From UBA5336 sp038522375 (GTDB lineage Bacteria; Pseudomonadota; Alphaproteobacteria; Caulobacterales; Hyphomonadaceae): 23,761 nucleotides of DNA. Made by a program: the position numbers and the translations under genes. Positions 1 to 8,161 of the stretch are shown one piece after another (position 1 is the first letter of the stretch; each line of letters begins with the position of its first letter). The notes under the pieces were generated by a model, which was not told the origin of the DNA, did no database searches, and saw only the letters and a program-made list of their open reading frames with translations. Location of the stretch: positions 1 through 23,761 of the forward strand of contig JBCBKE010000047.1 of NCBI GenBank assembly GCA_038522375.1, written 5' to 3'.

Positions 1-597
1 GGCTTCACTCTGGGCGGGTGCCGCTCCGTAAAGCGTTGCCGAGGGCCCTGCATCGCGGAAGAACCGGTCCCGGTCTGCTGGGCTGACCTCACCGGCAAAC
101 CGGTGGTAGGCGGCGAGGAACTGGGCGCTTGCCGTGACTTGCACCCAGGTTAACAGTTGCGGGTCATCGGCACGGTAGGTGAGCCCCGACCGGGTGGTGC
201 CTTTTACGTTGGCGTGCATGCGGCCGATGCGGCCGATCACGTCTTCAGCCACAGACCGTGCCGCGTAGACGGTGATCATGGCGGCCAGTCCGGTCCGCCG
301 CATGCGGGTGACGGGATCGCGCTTGAATGAGGTGTGGTTCCATACCCCGTCCCGCACGCGCGGCTCCGCCAGTTCCAGAACGACGGCAGACATCCCGCCG
401 ATGAAGAGCGTGACGGGGTTCTTGAAGATGCGCCAGGCGACGCTGTCGGCGCTGCTGAGCGCTGGCTCTCCTGCTGGGGCCCGGAAATCGATGGGGCGGC
501 CGAGATAGCGCATCGACCCGAAAAGCGTCGGACGAATGATCTGTTGCCGCCGCGCACGTCGGAACGGCAGCTGCATCGCGCTTACATCTTCGGTCAT
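1..597 (-). CDS. MpaB/DUF2236-family oxygenase, N-terminal part (cut by window edge)
   Basis: An open frame of 199 codons runs from an ATG at 597 to the left edge without a stop, so the C-terminus is missing. Reading it gives a hydrophobic segment near residues 52-70 (NPVTLFIGGMSAVVLELAEP), then GVWNHTSFKRDP, IGRIGRMHANVKG and LTYRADDPQLLTWVQVT. These match the pattern of the DUF2236 family (latex-clearing protein and MpaB-like haem oxygenases), in which a conserved arginine-to-histidine stretch precedes a V-x-G. The start codon overlaps the recQ stop as ATGA, so translation is probably coupled to recQ. The substrate cannot be inferred. Family assignment rests on remembered motif pattern, not a search. 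Confidence 0.8.
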   Translation of the reverse strand, partial: MTEDVSAMQLPFRRARRQQIIRPTLFGSMRYLGRPIDFRAPAGEPALSSADSVAWRIFKNPVTLFIGGMSAVVLELAEPRVRDGVWNHTSFKRDPVTRMRRTGLAAMITVYAARSVAEDVIGRIGRMHANVKGTTRSGLTYRADDPQLLTWVQVTASAQFLAAYHRFAGEVSPADRDRFFRDAGPSATLYGAAPAQSEA

Positions 598-2423
598 GCG
601 GCCTTCACCAGTTGTGCAACTGCGTCACCATAGAGCGTGGCTTTCTTTTCGCCTACCCCGTTGACCGAGCGTAGCGCGTCAGGACTGCCAGGCCGCGCCG
701 ATGCAATGGCGGCGAGCGTCTTGTCATGGAAGATCACGTAGGGCGGTACGCCCTTGGACCTGGCCTGTTCCATCCGCCAGGTCCGCAGGGCATCGAACAG
801 CATCCTGTCAGCAGCCGACAGGCCATCGACGAGGGTTCGGTTGCTGGCCTTGCCGCGCTGTCTGACGCGGCGTTCGGCGGGATCGGACCGCAGGTGCACA
901 TCGACCTTGCCGGCCCATAGTGCGCGGACCCGGTCGACGTCCCCGAGGGTCAGGACCGGCCGGGTCGGGTCTCCGCCTTCGGCCAGCAGGCCCGTGAACA
1001 GGAGTTCGTCGATTACGGCCCGCCACCCCGCAGCGCCGAGCGCCTCGCCCACCCCATAGGTCGAAAGCTGCGAGAGGTCTTCGTCCAACTGGTCTTTTGC
1101 TTCGCCGCGGAGGTGGGTGATCAGACGGCCCCTGCCAATCCGTTCGCCCGTGCGCATCACCGCGGCACTGGCCATCTGGGCCCAACGGGTTGTGTCGAAG
1201 CCGTCGCCCGGCGCGCGCTGGCAATTGTCACAAACGCCGCAATCGGCCGCATCCATCTCGCCGAAATAGCGCCGGATGGCCGCGCGGCGGCAGTCATTTC
1301 CGTTCAGGAAGGCAAACAGCTGCCGGGTCTTGTTGACCTGCACCTGTTTGACCGCCTCTGGCGCATCGCTGTCATTGGTCCACCCCAGGGAGCGGCGCAT
1401 GTCCGATGGCCCGAACAGGGCGATGCCGTCGGCGGGGTCGCCATCGCGGCCGCCACGCCCAACTTCCTGCCAGTAGGCCTCGATCGTCTTGGGTGGATCG
1501 GCGTGGATCACAAACCGCACGTCCGGCTTGTCGACCCCCATTCCGAAGGCGACCGTCGCGCACATGACAAGGCCGTCCTCCATCAGGAACCTGCGCTGGC
1601 GGTCGGCCCGTGTGTCGGCATCGAGCCCGGCATGGTAGGCCAGCGCCGGGACGCCGGTTGCGGTGAGCTTTTCGGCCAGGTCTTCGGTGGCATTGCGGGT
1701 GGCGGCGTAGACGATGCCTGACTGGCCGGGCCTGGCCTTGATCAGCGAGACGATCCGCTGTGCCCGGTCGCCCTGCTTGGGTTCTGCGTTGAGATTGAGG
1801 TTGGGCCGGTCGAAACTGGCCACGTGGACGGCGGGGTCGATCAGGTCGAGCTGTTCGAGCATGTCCTCGCGTGTGCGGGCATCGGCGGTGGCGGTCACCG
1901 CAATCCTGGGCACGCCGGGGAACTGGGTACGCAAGCGACCCAACGCCCGGTAGTCGGGCCGGAAATCGTGGCCCCACTGGCTGACGCAGTGCGCCTCGTC
2001 CACGGCGATCAGGGAGACGTCAAGCTGGGACAGCGTCTGACCGAGGCCAGAGGCAAGCCCTTCCGGCGAAACATAGATGAGGTCGAGCGCGCCGCAGGCC
2101 GCCGCATCGAGGGCGTCTCGCCGGGCATCGGGGGGCATCGAGCTGTCGAGGCGTTCGGCCCTGACCCCGAGGGCCTTGAGCGTGTCCACCTGGTCGGCCA
2201 TCAGCGCGATGAGGGGTGAGACGACAATCCCGACACCCTCCCGCAACAGGGCAGGGATCTGGTAGCACAGGGACTTTCCGCCACCGGTCGGCAGGACTGC
2301 CAGGGTGTCGCGTCCCGATAGCGTGTCGGCGATGACTGCGTCCTGCAATCCCCGGAACGCATCGTAACCGAAGACGCGTCTCAGCAGCGCGCGGGCATCA
2401 TCGAGGGTCGGCTGCTCCACCAT
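594..2423 (-). CDS. recQ: ATP-dependent DNA helicase RecQ
   Basis: A 3'-5' superfamily 2 DNA helicase acting in recombination and fork repair. With the start at 2423 it has 609 residues, the usual length for RecQ. Walker A is LPTGGGKS (K50) and the DEAH box is at 142-145, followed by the aromatic-rich loop CVSQWGHDFRPDY typical of RecQ. Motif VI reads QEVGRGGRDG. The zinc site follows as a cysteine cluster (CRRAAIRRYFGE then CGVCDNC), then a winged-helix region, and an HRDC domain occupies about the last 75 residues. An in-frame ATG at 2489 would add 22 residues (MCAVETYAFHLGW...) outside the conserved domain; neither start has a good ribosome binding site, so the choice rests on family length. 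It overlaps the downstream oxygenase gene by 4 nt. Confidence 0.95.
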   Translation of the reverse strand: MVEQPTLDDARALLRRVFGYDAFRGLQDAVIADTLSGRDTLAVLPTGGGKSLCYQIPALLREGVGIVVSPLIALMADQVDTLKALGVRAERLDSSMPPDARRDALDAAACGALDLIYVSPEGLASGLGQTLSQLDVSLIAVDEAHCVSQWGHDFRPDYRALGRLRTQFPGVPRIAVTATADARTREDMLEQLDLIDPAVHVASFDRPNLNLNAEPKQGDRAQRIVSLIKARPGQSGIVYAATRNATEDLAEKLTATGVPALAYHAGLDADTRADRQRRFLMEDGLVMCATVAFGMGVDKPDVRFVIHADPPKTIEAYWQEVGRGGRDGDPADGIALFGPSDMRRSLGWTNDSDAPEAVKQVQVNKTRQLFAFLNGNDCRRAAIRRYFGEMDAADCGVCDNCQRAPGDGFDTTRWAQMASAAVMRTGERIGRGRLITHLRGEAKDQLDEDLSQLSTYGVGEALGAAGWRAVIDELLFTGLLAEGGDPTRPVLTLGDVDRVRALWAGKVDVHLRSDPAERRVRQRGKASNRTLVDGLSAADRMLFDALRTWRMEQARSKGVPPYVIFHDKTLAAIASARPGSPDALRSVNGVGEKKATLYGDAVAQLVKAA

Positions 2424-2620
2424 CCCGTCAAACAAGCCGGACTCGGCCCGCCAGCCAAGGTGAAATGCGTAGGTCTCAACAGCACACATGACGCTACCAG
2501 TCCGGGTCTATCCGCAATAGTCCCTAAACCCAGCGTGGTACGAAGACGCGCGGCACAGTGGCGAATAGGCGGGTTTCCCAAAAGTGTGACTCTTGCGTCA
2601 AGTTTTATCGGGAGACAAAA

Positions 2621-3322
2621 ATGTCCAAAACAATCCTTGCCGCTTTCACCGCAGCGACCTGTGCTGTGGTCTTCACCCTGCCGGCCCAGGCCGATGATAA
2701 TCCCTGGATGGTCCGGGGACGCGTGATCGCTGTTCTGCCAGACGAGAGCGCTGACCTTTCCGCCGGGGGCGCATCGCTGGGCGGCGATGTTGATATCGGC
2801 GACCAGTATGTGCCCGAGTTGGATATCACCTACTTTTTCAACGAGAACATCGCTGCGGAACTGATCCTTGCGGTCACCCCCCATGATGTGGAAGCTACCC
2901 AAGTCGTTGTTCCGGATGTAATCGGATCTTTGAACGTAGACTTGGGTGATGTGTGGCTGCTTCCACCCACGCTGACGCTGCAGTATCACTTCACCCAGTT
3001 CGGCCAATTCAAGCCCTATGTGGGTGCGGGGTTGAACGCGACCTTCTTCTTCAACGAGGACGAGGGCCCCGTTGCCGATGGGATTGACTATGATCCCAGT
3101 TTTGGTGGCGCCCTGCAGGTCGGCATGGACTATGACCTTGATGGCGAAGCCGGGGGTTGGGGGCTGAACCTCGATGTGAAGAAGATCTGGATCAACACCG
3201 ATGTCACGGTGAACCTTACCTCTGCGCTTGGGGAAACCCTCGGCGCTGAAACAGTCAACGTTGATGCCGATGTTGATATCAACCCGCTGGTGGTCGGCGC
3301 TGGCGTTACGTATAAGTTCTAG
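2621..3322 (+). CDS. OmpW-family outer-membrane beta-barrel protein
   Basis: A 233-residue exported protein, probably an eight-stranded outer-membrane barrel of the OmpW/AlkL type, a family linked to uptake of small hydrophobic compounds. The start at 2621 is chosen because GGGAGA lies at about 2610-2615 and the frame then opens with a signal peptide (MSKTILAAFTAATCAVVFTLPAQA) with likely cleavage after AQA, before DDNPW. The frame is also open back to 2558, but that extension would bury the signal peptide. OmpW marks are WMVRGRVIAVLP near the mature N-terminus, LPPTLTLQYHF, KPYVGAGLN, WGLNLDVKKIWI and the terminal phenylalanine. The gene stands alone between recQ (divergent) and a convergent oxidoreductase, and is followed by two hairpins. 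Substrate unknown. Confidence 0.92.
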   Translation: MSKTILAAFTAATCAVVFTLPAQADDNPWMVRGRVIAVLPDESADLSAGGASLGGDVDIGDQYVPELDITYFFNENIAAELILAVTPHDVEATQVVVPDVIGSLNVDLGDVWLLPPTLTLQYHFTQFGQFKPYVGAGLNATFFFNEDEGPVADGIDYDPSFGGALQVGMDYDLDGEAGGWGLNLDVKKIWINTDVTVNLTSALGETLGAETVNVDADVDINPLVVGAGVTYKF

Positions 3323-3335
3323 ACCAAACCGAATA

Positions 3336-3367
3336 GGCGATTGAACGATGAGAGCCCTTCAATCGCC
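3336..3367. other. 10-bp inverted repeat downstream of the ompW-like gene
   Basis: GGCGATTGAA (3336-3345) and TTCAATCGCC (3358-3367) are perfect reverse complements separated by 12 nt. There is no T-run after it on either strand, so it is not an intrinsic terminator by itself. It sits directly before the strong terminator, where it could protect the ompW mRNA 3' end, and it contains the stop codon of the convergent oxidoreductase gene. Confidence 0.6.
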
Positions 3368-4402
3368 GCGCGAAAGGAAACCACCCGTTTCATACGGGTG
3401 GTTTTTTTGGGGTCCCTGGGGGCAAACGATAACCTTGCCGATAACTTCCCTGTTCTTGAGCATCCGGAACCCATCGAGCGCATCTTCAAGGGAGACTTCG
3501 GCGTGAATGCGCGGGTGCATTTTCTGGTCTCGCGCAAGATCCCAGATCGCCTTGATATTCTCGCGACCGCGGTCGGGAAATTGGCGGCCATATTCCCCCG
3601 CGCGAACACCGACGACCGAAAAACCCTTTATGAGCGGTATGTTTGTCTTTACCTCTGCAATACGACCCGACGTAAAGCCTATCACGAGCAGTCTGCCGTC
3701 AAAGGCGATACACCGCGTGCTTTCATCGAATATATCGCCGCCAACCGGGTCGAATATCACATCGGCGCCACGCCCATCGGTGAGGTCCTTCACCGTCTGC
3801 CGGAAACCGTCCGAGACATTTATCACATGGTCGGCGCCATAGGCTTTCAGCGTGGCAAGCTTGTCGTCTGATCCGCTGGTCGCAATGACGGTTGCCCCAA
3901 GGTGTTTGCCGAGATCGACGGCGGCGAGGCCGACACCGCCGCTGGCGCCATGGACCAGGAGCGTTTCACCGGCCGCCAGCCGGCCTCGCCGGACCAGCGA
4001 GACATAGGCTGTCAGATAGGCCGCCGGATAAGATGCCGCCTCGGAAAAACTCATGGTATCGGGCTTCATTTGCAAGCTGGCGATTGGAAGGATCGCATAA
4101 TCGGCAAAGCCGCCGAAACGGTTTCCGCCCGCAACGGCATCGCCAATGGAAAACCCCTCAACATCAGGCCCGATGGCGTCGACAACACCGGAAATATCCA
4201 TACCCGGCGTGAATGGCGGCTCCAGTTTCAACTGGTACTTGCCTTCGGTCAGGAGAATATCGGGGAAGTTGATGCTGGTGGCCTTCACCTGGACGCGGAC
4301 CTCGCCCGGCCCGGGATCGGGGATCGAGGCAGGGCGTACGTCCACGCCCGATAGATCATCGGACAGGGTGTGGCAGACCAGGGCGCGCATGGTTTCGGGC
4401 AT
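3359..4402 (-). CDS. NADPH:quinone oxidoreductase (zinc-free MDR family)
   Basis: A 347-residue medium-chain dehydrogenase/reductase of the zeta-crystallin/QOR type, expected to reduce quinones or enones with NADPH in the cytoplasm. The N-terminal GroES-like domain carries INFPDILLTEGKYQ and PFTPGMDISGVV; the Rossmann domain carries VHGASGGVGLAAVDLGK and VIFDPVGGDIFDES. The cysteine/histidine ligands of zinc alcohol dehydrogenases are absent, as expected for QOR. The start at 4402 (MPETMRALVCH) is preceded by GGAGGA at 4414-4419; a longer open frame to 4546 does not resemble the family. The conserved part ends at about GKVIVCPQ, after which an 18-residue tail is encoded by the opposite-strand terminator region. 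Confidence 0.92.
   Translation of the reverse strand: MPETMRALVCHTLSDDLSGVDVRPASIPDPGPGEVRVQVKATSINFPDILLTEGKYQLKLEPPFTPGMDISGVVDAIGPDVEGFSIGDAVAGGNRFGGFADYAILPIASLQMKPDTMSFSEAASYPAAYLTAYVSLVRRGRLAAGETLLVHGASGGVGLAAVDLGKHLGATVIATSGSDDKLATLKAYGADHVINVSDGFRQTVKDLTDGRGADVIFDPVGGDIFDESTRCIAFDGRLLVIGFTSGRIAEVKTNIPLIKGFSVVGVRAGEYGRQFPDRGRENIKAIWDLARDQKMHPRIHAEVSLEDALDGFRMLKNREVIGKVIVCPQGPQKNHPYETGGFLSRGD
3379..3408 (+). terminator. Intrinsic terminator of the ompW-like gene
   Basis: The arms AACCACCCGT (3379-3388) and ACGGGTGGTT (3394-3403) form a perfect 10-bp stem with a 5-nt loop, and T residues run on to 3408. It ends the ompW-like transcript. It lies inside the coding end of the convergent oxidoreductase gene; on the minus strand the following T-run is short, so termination there would be weaker. 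Confidence 0.92.
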
Positions 4403-4746
4403 CGGTGTGTTGTTCCTCCAAGTAAGCGAACTGGCATTGGGCGCGACGTTGACAAGCCCGTCGGCTCCAGGATCCGTGGGAATTGATCGCTCTGTTTGAA
4501 ATGATCGGGGCCGGGTAATTCTCGAAAATTGATAAGCGCGCGCCAAAGTTCGATATTAGCGTTTGTTCACTTCCTCGTGACCCATTTTTTGTTTGCATGA
4601 CTGATCCAGCTGGTTATATTGCGGTTCCTGTTATGACCGTAAATAGCCATTACAGCGGCGATTTTCACAACTGCGCTGCGACATAAGGCTTTATTTATGG
4701 TTTGAGCTGTAATAGCTCGCTCATCCTAGAAACGCTGGAGGTACTT
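4403..4746. other. Gene-free divergent promoter region (oxidoreductase / H-NS-like)
   Basis: About 344 bases without a credible gene between the oxidoreductase start and the H-NS-like start. The half nearest the H-NS-like gene (about 4550-4720) is clearly richer in A and T than the flanking coding DNA, with runs such as CCATTTTTTG and TTTATTTATGG. A small inverted repeat GAGCT-GTAAT-AGCTC lies at 4704-4718. Such composition would suit binding by the H-NS-like protein itself, which is inference only. Confidence 0.5.
4592..4619 (+). promoter_or_regulatory. Possible sigma-70-like promoter of the H-NS-like gene
   Basis: TTTGCA at 4592-4597 and TTATAT at 4614-4619 are separated by 16 nt and would give a leader of roughly 120 nt before the ATG at 4747. 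The match is only moderate and other pairs exist in this AT-rich stretch. Confidence 0.25.
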
Positions 4747-5049
4747 ATGGCGACGAAAACCCAGACGATTGATGGTTTGGAAATCGATGAACTGATGACG
4801 CTGCGCGATCGGGTGGATGATCGTATCAAGACATTGGCGAAAGCGCGTCGGGACAAGCTGCTCGCGGAAATGGAAGCGCTGGCGCCATTTCTGAAAAGCG
4901 CAAAACCTTCGAGCCGCAAAGGCTCTAAAGTTGCTGCGAAATACCGTGATCCGCGGACGTCAAAAACCTGGTCGGGCCGTGGTCGGCCACCTGTGTGGAT
5001 CCTCGAGTACGAGAACAATGGCGGCGCGCGCGAAGATCTCCTGATCTAA
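4747..5049 (+). CDS. H-NS-family nucleoid protein
   Basis: A 100-residue H-NS-like DNA-binding protein that should compact DNA and silence AT-rich promoters. Residues 10-50 form a charged, leucine-containing helix (LEIDELMTLRDRVDDRI...) suited to coiled-coil dimerisation. The C-terminal domain has KYRDPRTSKTWSGRGRPPVW (66-84), whose TWSGRGRPP (74-82) is the H-NS DNA-binding loop. The start at 4747 has GGAGG at 4737-4741; the open frame extends back to 4702, but that adds no recognisable sequence. Monocistronic, with an AT-richer upstream region that could allow autoregulation and a strong terminator downstream. Confidence 0.93.
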   Translation: MATKTQTIDGLEIDELMTLRDRVDDRIKTLAKARRDKLLAEMEALAPFLKSAKPSSRKGSKVAAKYRDPRTSKTWSGRGRPPVWILEYENNGGAREDLLI

Positions 5050-5072
5050 ACGCCTTCGCTTTCGACGTATAG

Positions 5073-5109
5073 AAACGCGGCGCCCTCGAACGGCGCCGCG
5101 TTTTTTTTT
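5073..5109 (+). terminator. Strong, probably bidirectional intrinsic terminator
   Basis: AAACGCGGCGCC (5073-5084) pairs perfectly with GGCGCCGCGTTT (5092-5103) around a 7-nt loop, and T residues continue to 5109. It ends the H-NS-like transcript. On the minus strand the A-rich arm gives a shorter T tract, so it may also end the serC-serA transcript, whose last codon lies 4 nt away at 5113. Confidence 0.93.
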
Positions 5110-5112
5110 GGA

Positions 5113-6714
5113 TCAGAATTCCAGGATCTTCACATAGCGGACGTGTTCGAGTGCGTTGAGCTTGTCCACCACGTCTATCGGCGGTTCGGTGTCGATGCCC
5201 ACGAGGGCCACCGCTTCGCCGGCGGTTTCCGTCCGTCCCAGGTGGAAGGTGGCGATGTTGACCGCGGCATCGCCCAGGATCTGGCCGAGCGATCCGATGA
5301 AGCCAGGCGCATCCACGTTGTTAATGTAGAGCATGACCGGGGCAAAATCGGCTTCGAGGGCCATGCCTTTTACCTCGGCGACGCGTGGTCCAGCCGGCGA
5401 TAGGGTGCCTGCGAGGGTCCGCCAGCCGCCCTCCGGGGCATTTGCTGTGGCCTTGGTTTTGACCTTGACCCGGACCAGGCTGTCATAGACCGGGCTTTCC
5501 TCGGTCTTGGTCTCGGTGAGCTTGACCCCGCTATCGGCGAGGATGGCGGGGGCCGAGACCATGTTTACATCACCGCGCGACGGACGAAGCAGGCCTGCGA
5601 GCAGGGCGGCGGTGATCGGTTTTCGGTTCAGGTCGGCGACCTCGCCTTCATACTCGATCATCACCTCATCGAAACCGAAATCGGAAATCTGCCCGGCGAA
5701 CGATCCAAGCTTTTCCGCAAGGTCGGTAAAGGGCTTCAGGCGCGGGGCCTCCTCGGCGGTGACCGAAGGCATGTTGAGCGCATTGGTGACAGCACCGGTG
5801 AGCAGGTAGTCGGACATCTGTTCTGCCACCTGGAGGGCGACGTTTTCCTGGGCCTCGGTGGTGGCTGCGCCCAGGTGCGGGGTGGCGATGAAGTTAGGGG
5901 CGCCAAACAGCACGTTGTCCTTGGCGGGCTCTTCCGCGAACACATCGAAGGCTGCCGCGCCGATATGGCCGCTGTCGAGCATCGCGCGGACGGCCGCTTC
6001 GTCGACCAGGCCGCCACGGGCGCAGTTGACGATGATCACACCGGGCTTTGTCCTTGCGAGTGCCTCCTTCGACAGGATGTTTGCGGTGGCGTCGGTTTTC
6101 GGCACATGCAGGGTGATGACGTCTGCGCGGGCCAGCAGATCGTCGAGCTCGACCTTCTCGACGCCCAGGGCGATCGCCCGCTCATCGGTGAGGAACGGAT
6201 CGTAGGCAGCCACTTTCATCTGCAATCCAAGGGCGCGTTCGGCCACCCGGGAGCCGATGTTGCCGCAACCGATCAGCCCCAGTGTCTTGTAGGTGAGCTC
6301 CCGGCCCATGAACGCTTTCTTGGGCCAGGTGCCGGCCTGGGTGCCTGCATTGGCCGCGGGGATCTGGCGGGCCGCGGCGAACATCATGGCAATGGCGTGT
6401 TCGGCCGTGGTGATGGCATTGCCGAACGGTGTGTTCATCACGACCACGCCTTTGGCCGTGGCGGCCTTGATGTCGATATTGTCCACGCCGATGCCAGCCC
6501 GGCCGATCACTTTCAGGCTCTCGGCGGCGGCGATGATATCGGCGTCGGGTTTGCAGGCCGAGCGAACCGCGAGTCCATGATAGGCGGGGATGATCTCGAT
6601 CAGCTCGTCCTTGGAGAGGCCGGGCTTCACATCGACGTCGAGGCCGCGCTGTTTGAAGATATCGACGGCCGCGGGGCTGAGACTGTCGGCGATGAGGACT
6701 TTGGGGGTGGTCAT
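5113..6714 (-). CDS. serA: D-3-phosphoglycerate dehydrogenase
   Basis: Oxidises 3-phosphoglycerate to 3-phosphohydroxypyruvate with NAD+, the first committed step of serine synthesis. At 533 residues it is the long form: substrate-binding halves flank a Rossmann domain with GLIGCGNIG (146-154); catalytic residues are R233 in NCARGG, E262 in DVFAEEP and H280 in TPHLGAAT. An allosteric-substrate-binding-type domain follows (about 320-450), then a C-terminal ACT domain (about 460-533: MLYINNVDAPGFIGSLGQILG...), the usual serine-sensing site. The start ATG at 6714 has AAGGA six bases upstream. It lies 116 nt after serC on the same strand, so the two probably share a transcript. Confidence 0.97.
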   Translation of the reverse strand: MTTPKVLIADSLSPAAVDIFKQRGLDVDVKPGLSKDELIEIIPAYHGLAVRSACKPDADIIAAAESLKVIGRAGIGVDNIDIKAATAKGVVVMNTPFGNAITTAEHAIAMMFAAARQIPAANAGTQAGTWPKKAFMGRELTYKTLGLIGCGNIGSRVAERALGLQMKVAAYDPFLTDERAIALGVEKVELDDLLARADVITLHVPKTDATANILSKEALARTKPGVIIVNCARGGLVDEAAVRAMLDSGHIGAAAFDVFAEEPAKDNVLFGAPNFIATPHLGAATTEAQENVALQVAEQMSDYLLTGAVTNALNMPSVTAEEAPRLKPFTDLAEKLGSFAGQISDFGFDEVMIEYEGEVADLNRKPITAALLAGLLRPSRGDVNMVSAPAILADSGVKLTETKTEESPVYDSLVRVKVKTKATANAPEGGWRTLAGTLSPAGPRVAEVKGMALEADFAPVMLYINNVDAPGFIGSLGQILGDAAVNIATFHLGRTETAGEAVALVGIDTEPPIDVVDKLNALEHVRYVKILEF

Positions 6715-6830
6715 GGGTAATCCTTGAATTGGGGTGTTGTCCCTTCCCGGCGCGCGCCATCACGACCGTTACCCAGCGCCGGAAACCGGCTTGGGCTGGG
6801 GTCGGGCGTGGCCAAGGTCGGCTGTTTCGA

Positions 6831-7997
6831 TTATCCGTGGGTTGCGATCGTCTCGGCGAACGCCCATTCGAGCCACGGCGTCAGCTTGGCCACGTCGGAG
6901 GGCTCAACCGTGGCGCCGCACCAGATGCGTAGGCCGGGAGGCGCATCGCGGTAGCCATTGGCATCGAAGGCAGCGCCTTCCGTTTCCAGCTTGCCGGTCA
7001 TCGCCTTCATGAAGGCTTTCTGGCCATCAAGGTCGAGCGCGGTGAAACGGGGATCGGTGATCTTCAGGGTGACGCCGGTATTCGACCGGATGGCGGGATC
7101 GGTGCAGAGGAAATCGATCCAGTCGGTCTTTCCCACCCAGTCTTCCAGGATCGAGAGGCTTTCATCGGAGCGGGCCTTCAGCGCGCGCCAACCGCCGAGA
7201 GACTTCGCCCATTCCAAGGCCTGGATATAGTCTTCGGTGGCCATCAGCGACGGTGTGTTGATGGTCGCGCCTTCGAAGATCCCTTCGATCAGTTTGCCTT
7301 TCTTTGTGAGGCGGAAGATCTTTGGCAGCGGCCTGTTCGGGGTGTAGCGCTCTAGCCGGTCAACAGCAGTGGGCGAGAGGATCAGCATGCCGTGGGCGGC
7401 TTCACCGCCAAGGATCTTCTGCCACGAGTAGGTCACCACATCACACTTTGCCCAGTCGATCTCCTGGGCGAAGCAGGCCGATGTGGCATCGTTGATGACG
7501 ACGCGGTCGGGATTCCTTGCAATCCAGTTGGCATTCGGGACCCTGACCCCGGACGTGGTGCCGTTCCAGGTGAAGATGATGTCGGCATCATCGCGCGCCT
7601 TGCTGAAATCTGGATGCTGGCCATAGTCGGCCGTATGGATTTCGGCGTCCACATCGTGGAGCTGTTCCAGGGCGTCGGTCACCCAGTCCTTGCCGAAGCT
7701 CTCCCAGGCGAAGATGTCCACTGGGCGCTCTCCCAGCATGGACCACATGGCCATTTCGACGGCGCCGGTGTCGGAGGCGGGGACGATACCGATGCGGTAG
7801 TCCGCCGGCACCTCAAGCACTTCGCGGGTGAGGTCGATTGCGCGCTTGAGCTTTGCTTTCGCCTCCCTGGACCGGTGAGACCGTCCAAGGGCTGCATCGC
7901 CCAATTGTTCGAATGAAAAGCCGGGGCGCTTGGCTGTGGGGCCCGACGAGAAATGCGGACATGCGGGGCGCACGTCCGGCTTCGAAACCGTAGTCAT
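6831..7997 (-). CDS. serC: Phosphoserine aminotransferase
   Basis: A PLP enzyme converting 3-phosphohydroxypyruvate and glutamate to O-phosphoserine and 2-oxoglutarate, the second step of serine synthesis. The 388 residues start with RPACPHFSSGPTAKRPG, a hallmark of the proteobacterial/Methanosarcina SerC subfamily rather than the E. coli type. The PLP lysine is K194 in SWQKILGGEAAHG; FTWNGTTSGVRVP (142-154) and INDATSACF (168-176) are cofactor and substrate loops. It is the first gene of serC-serA. Its start has AGGAG at 8007-8011, and that site is partly held in a hairpin of the leader. Confidence 0.97.
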   Translation of the reverse strand: MTTVSKPDVRPACPHFSSGPTAKRPGFSFEQLGDAALGRSHRSREAKAKLKRAIDLTREVLEVPADYRIGIVPASDTGAVEMAMWSMLGERPVDIFAWESFGKDWVTDALEQLHDVDAEIHTADYGQHPDFSKARDDADIIFTWNGTTSGVRVPNANWIARNPDRVVINDATSACFAQEIDWAKCDVVTYSWQKILGGEAAHGMLILSPTAVDRLERYTPNRPLPKIFRLTKKGKLIEGIFEGATINTPSLMATEDYIQALEWAKSLGGWRALKARSDESLSILEDWVGKTDWIDFLCTDPAIRSNTGVTLKITDPRFTALDLDGQKAFMKAMTGKLETEGAAFDANGYRDAPPGLRIWCGATVEPSDVAKLTPWLEWAFAETIATHG

Positions 7998-8060
7998 CTG
8001 GTTTTACTCCTATCCTTCCAGATAGGCTGGGCGCCGTTGGGGACGCCTGGCCCGCAGCCC
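7998..8060 (-). promoter_or_regulatory. Structured serC leader (candidate serC RNA motif)
   Basis: On the minus strand, CCTATC (8026-8021) and GATAGG (8014-8009) form a 6-bp hairpin with a 6-nt loop that takes in part of the ribosome binding site. A competing upstream stem can pair GGGCT (8060-8056) plus GGGC (8053-8050) with GCCC (8032-8029) plus AGCCT (8028-8024); the two stems share bases 8024-8026, so they exclude each other. Known: a conserved structured 5' leader called the serC motif has been reported before serC in alphaproteobacteria. That this is an example is inference. A TTGACG element at 8125-8120 could be a -35 box, but no clear -10 was found. Confidence 0.5.
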
Positions 8061-8161
8061 CTATGGCATAAAACGGTTGGCGCCGGTAGCGATAAATCGG
8101 GTATGGGAGAGGGTATGCGCGTCAACCGAGGCCGTCGCCTCAATCGGAAAAGGGGACACCC

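Noticed and set aside
5875..6720. A plus-strand open frame of 281 codons opposite serA
   Set aside because: Antisense to the serA nucleotide-binding domain; histidine- and glycine-rich shadow sequence.
6778..6790. Small hairpin GCCGG-AAA-CCGGC between serC and serA
   Set aside because: No T-run and a short stem; probably insignificant in GC-rich DNA and not evidence of separate transcription units.
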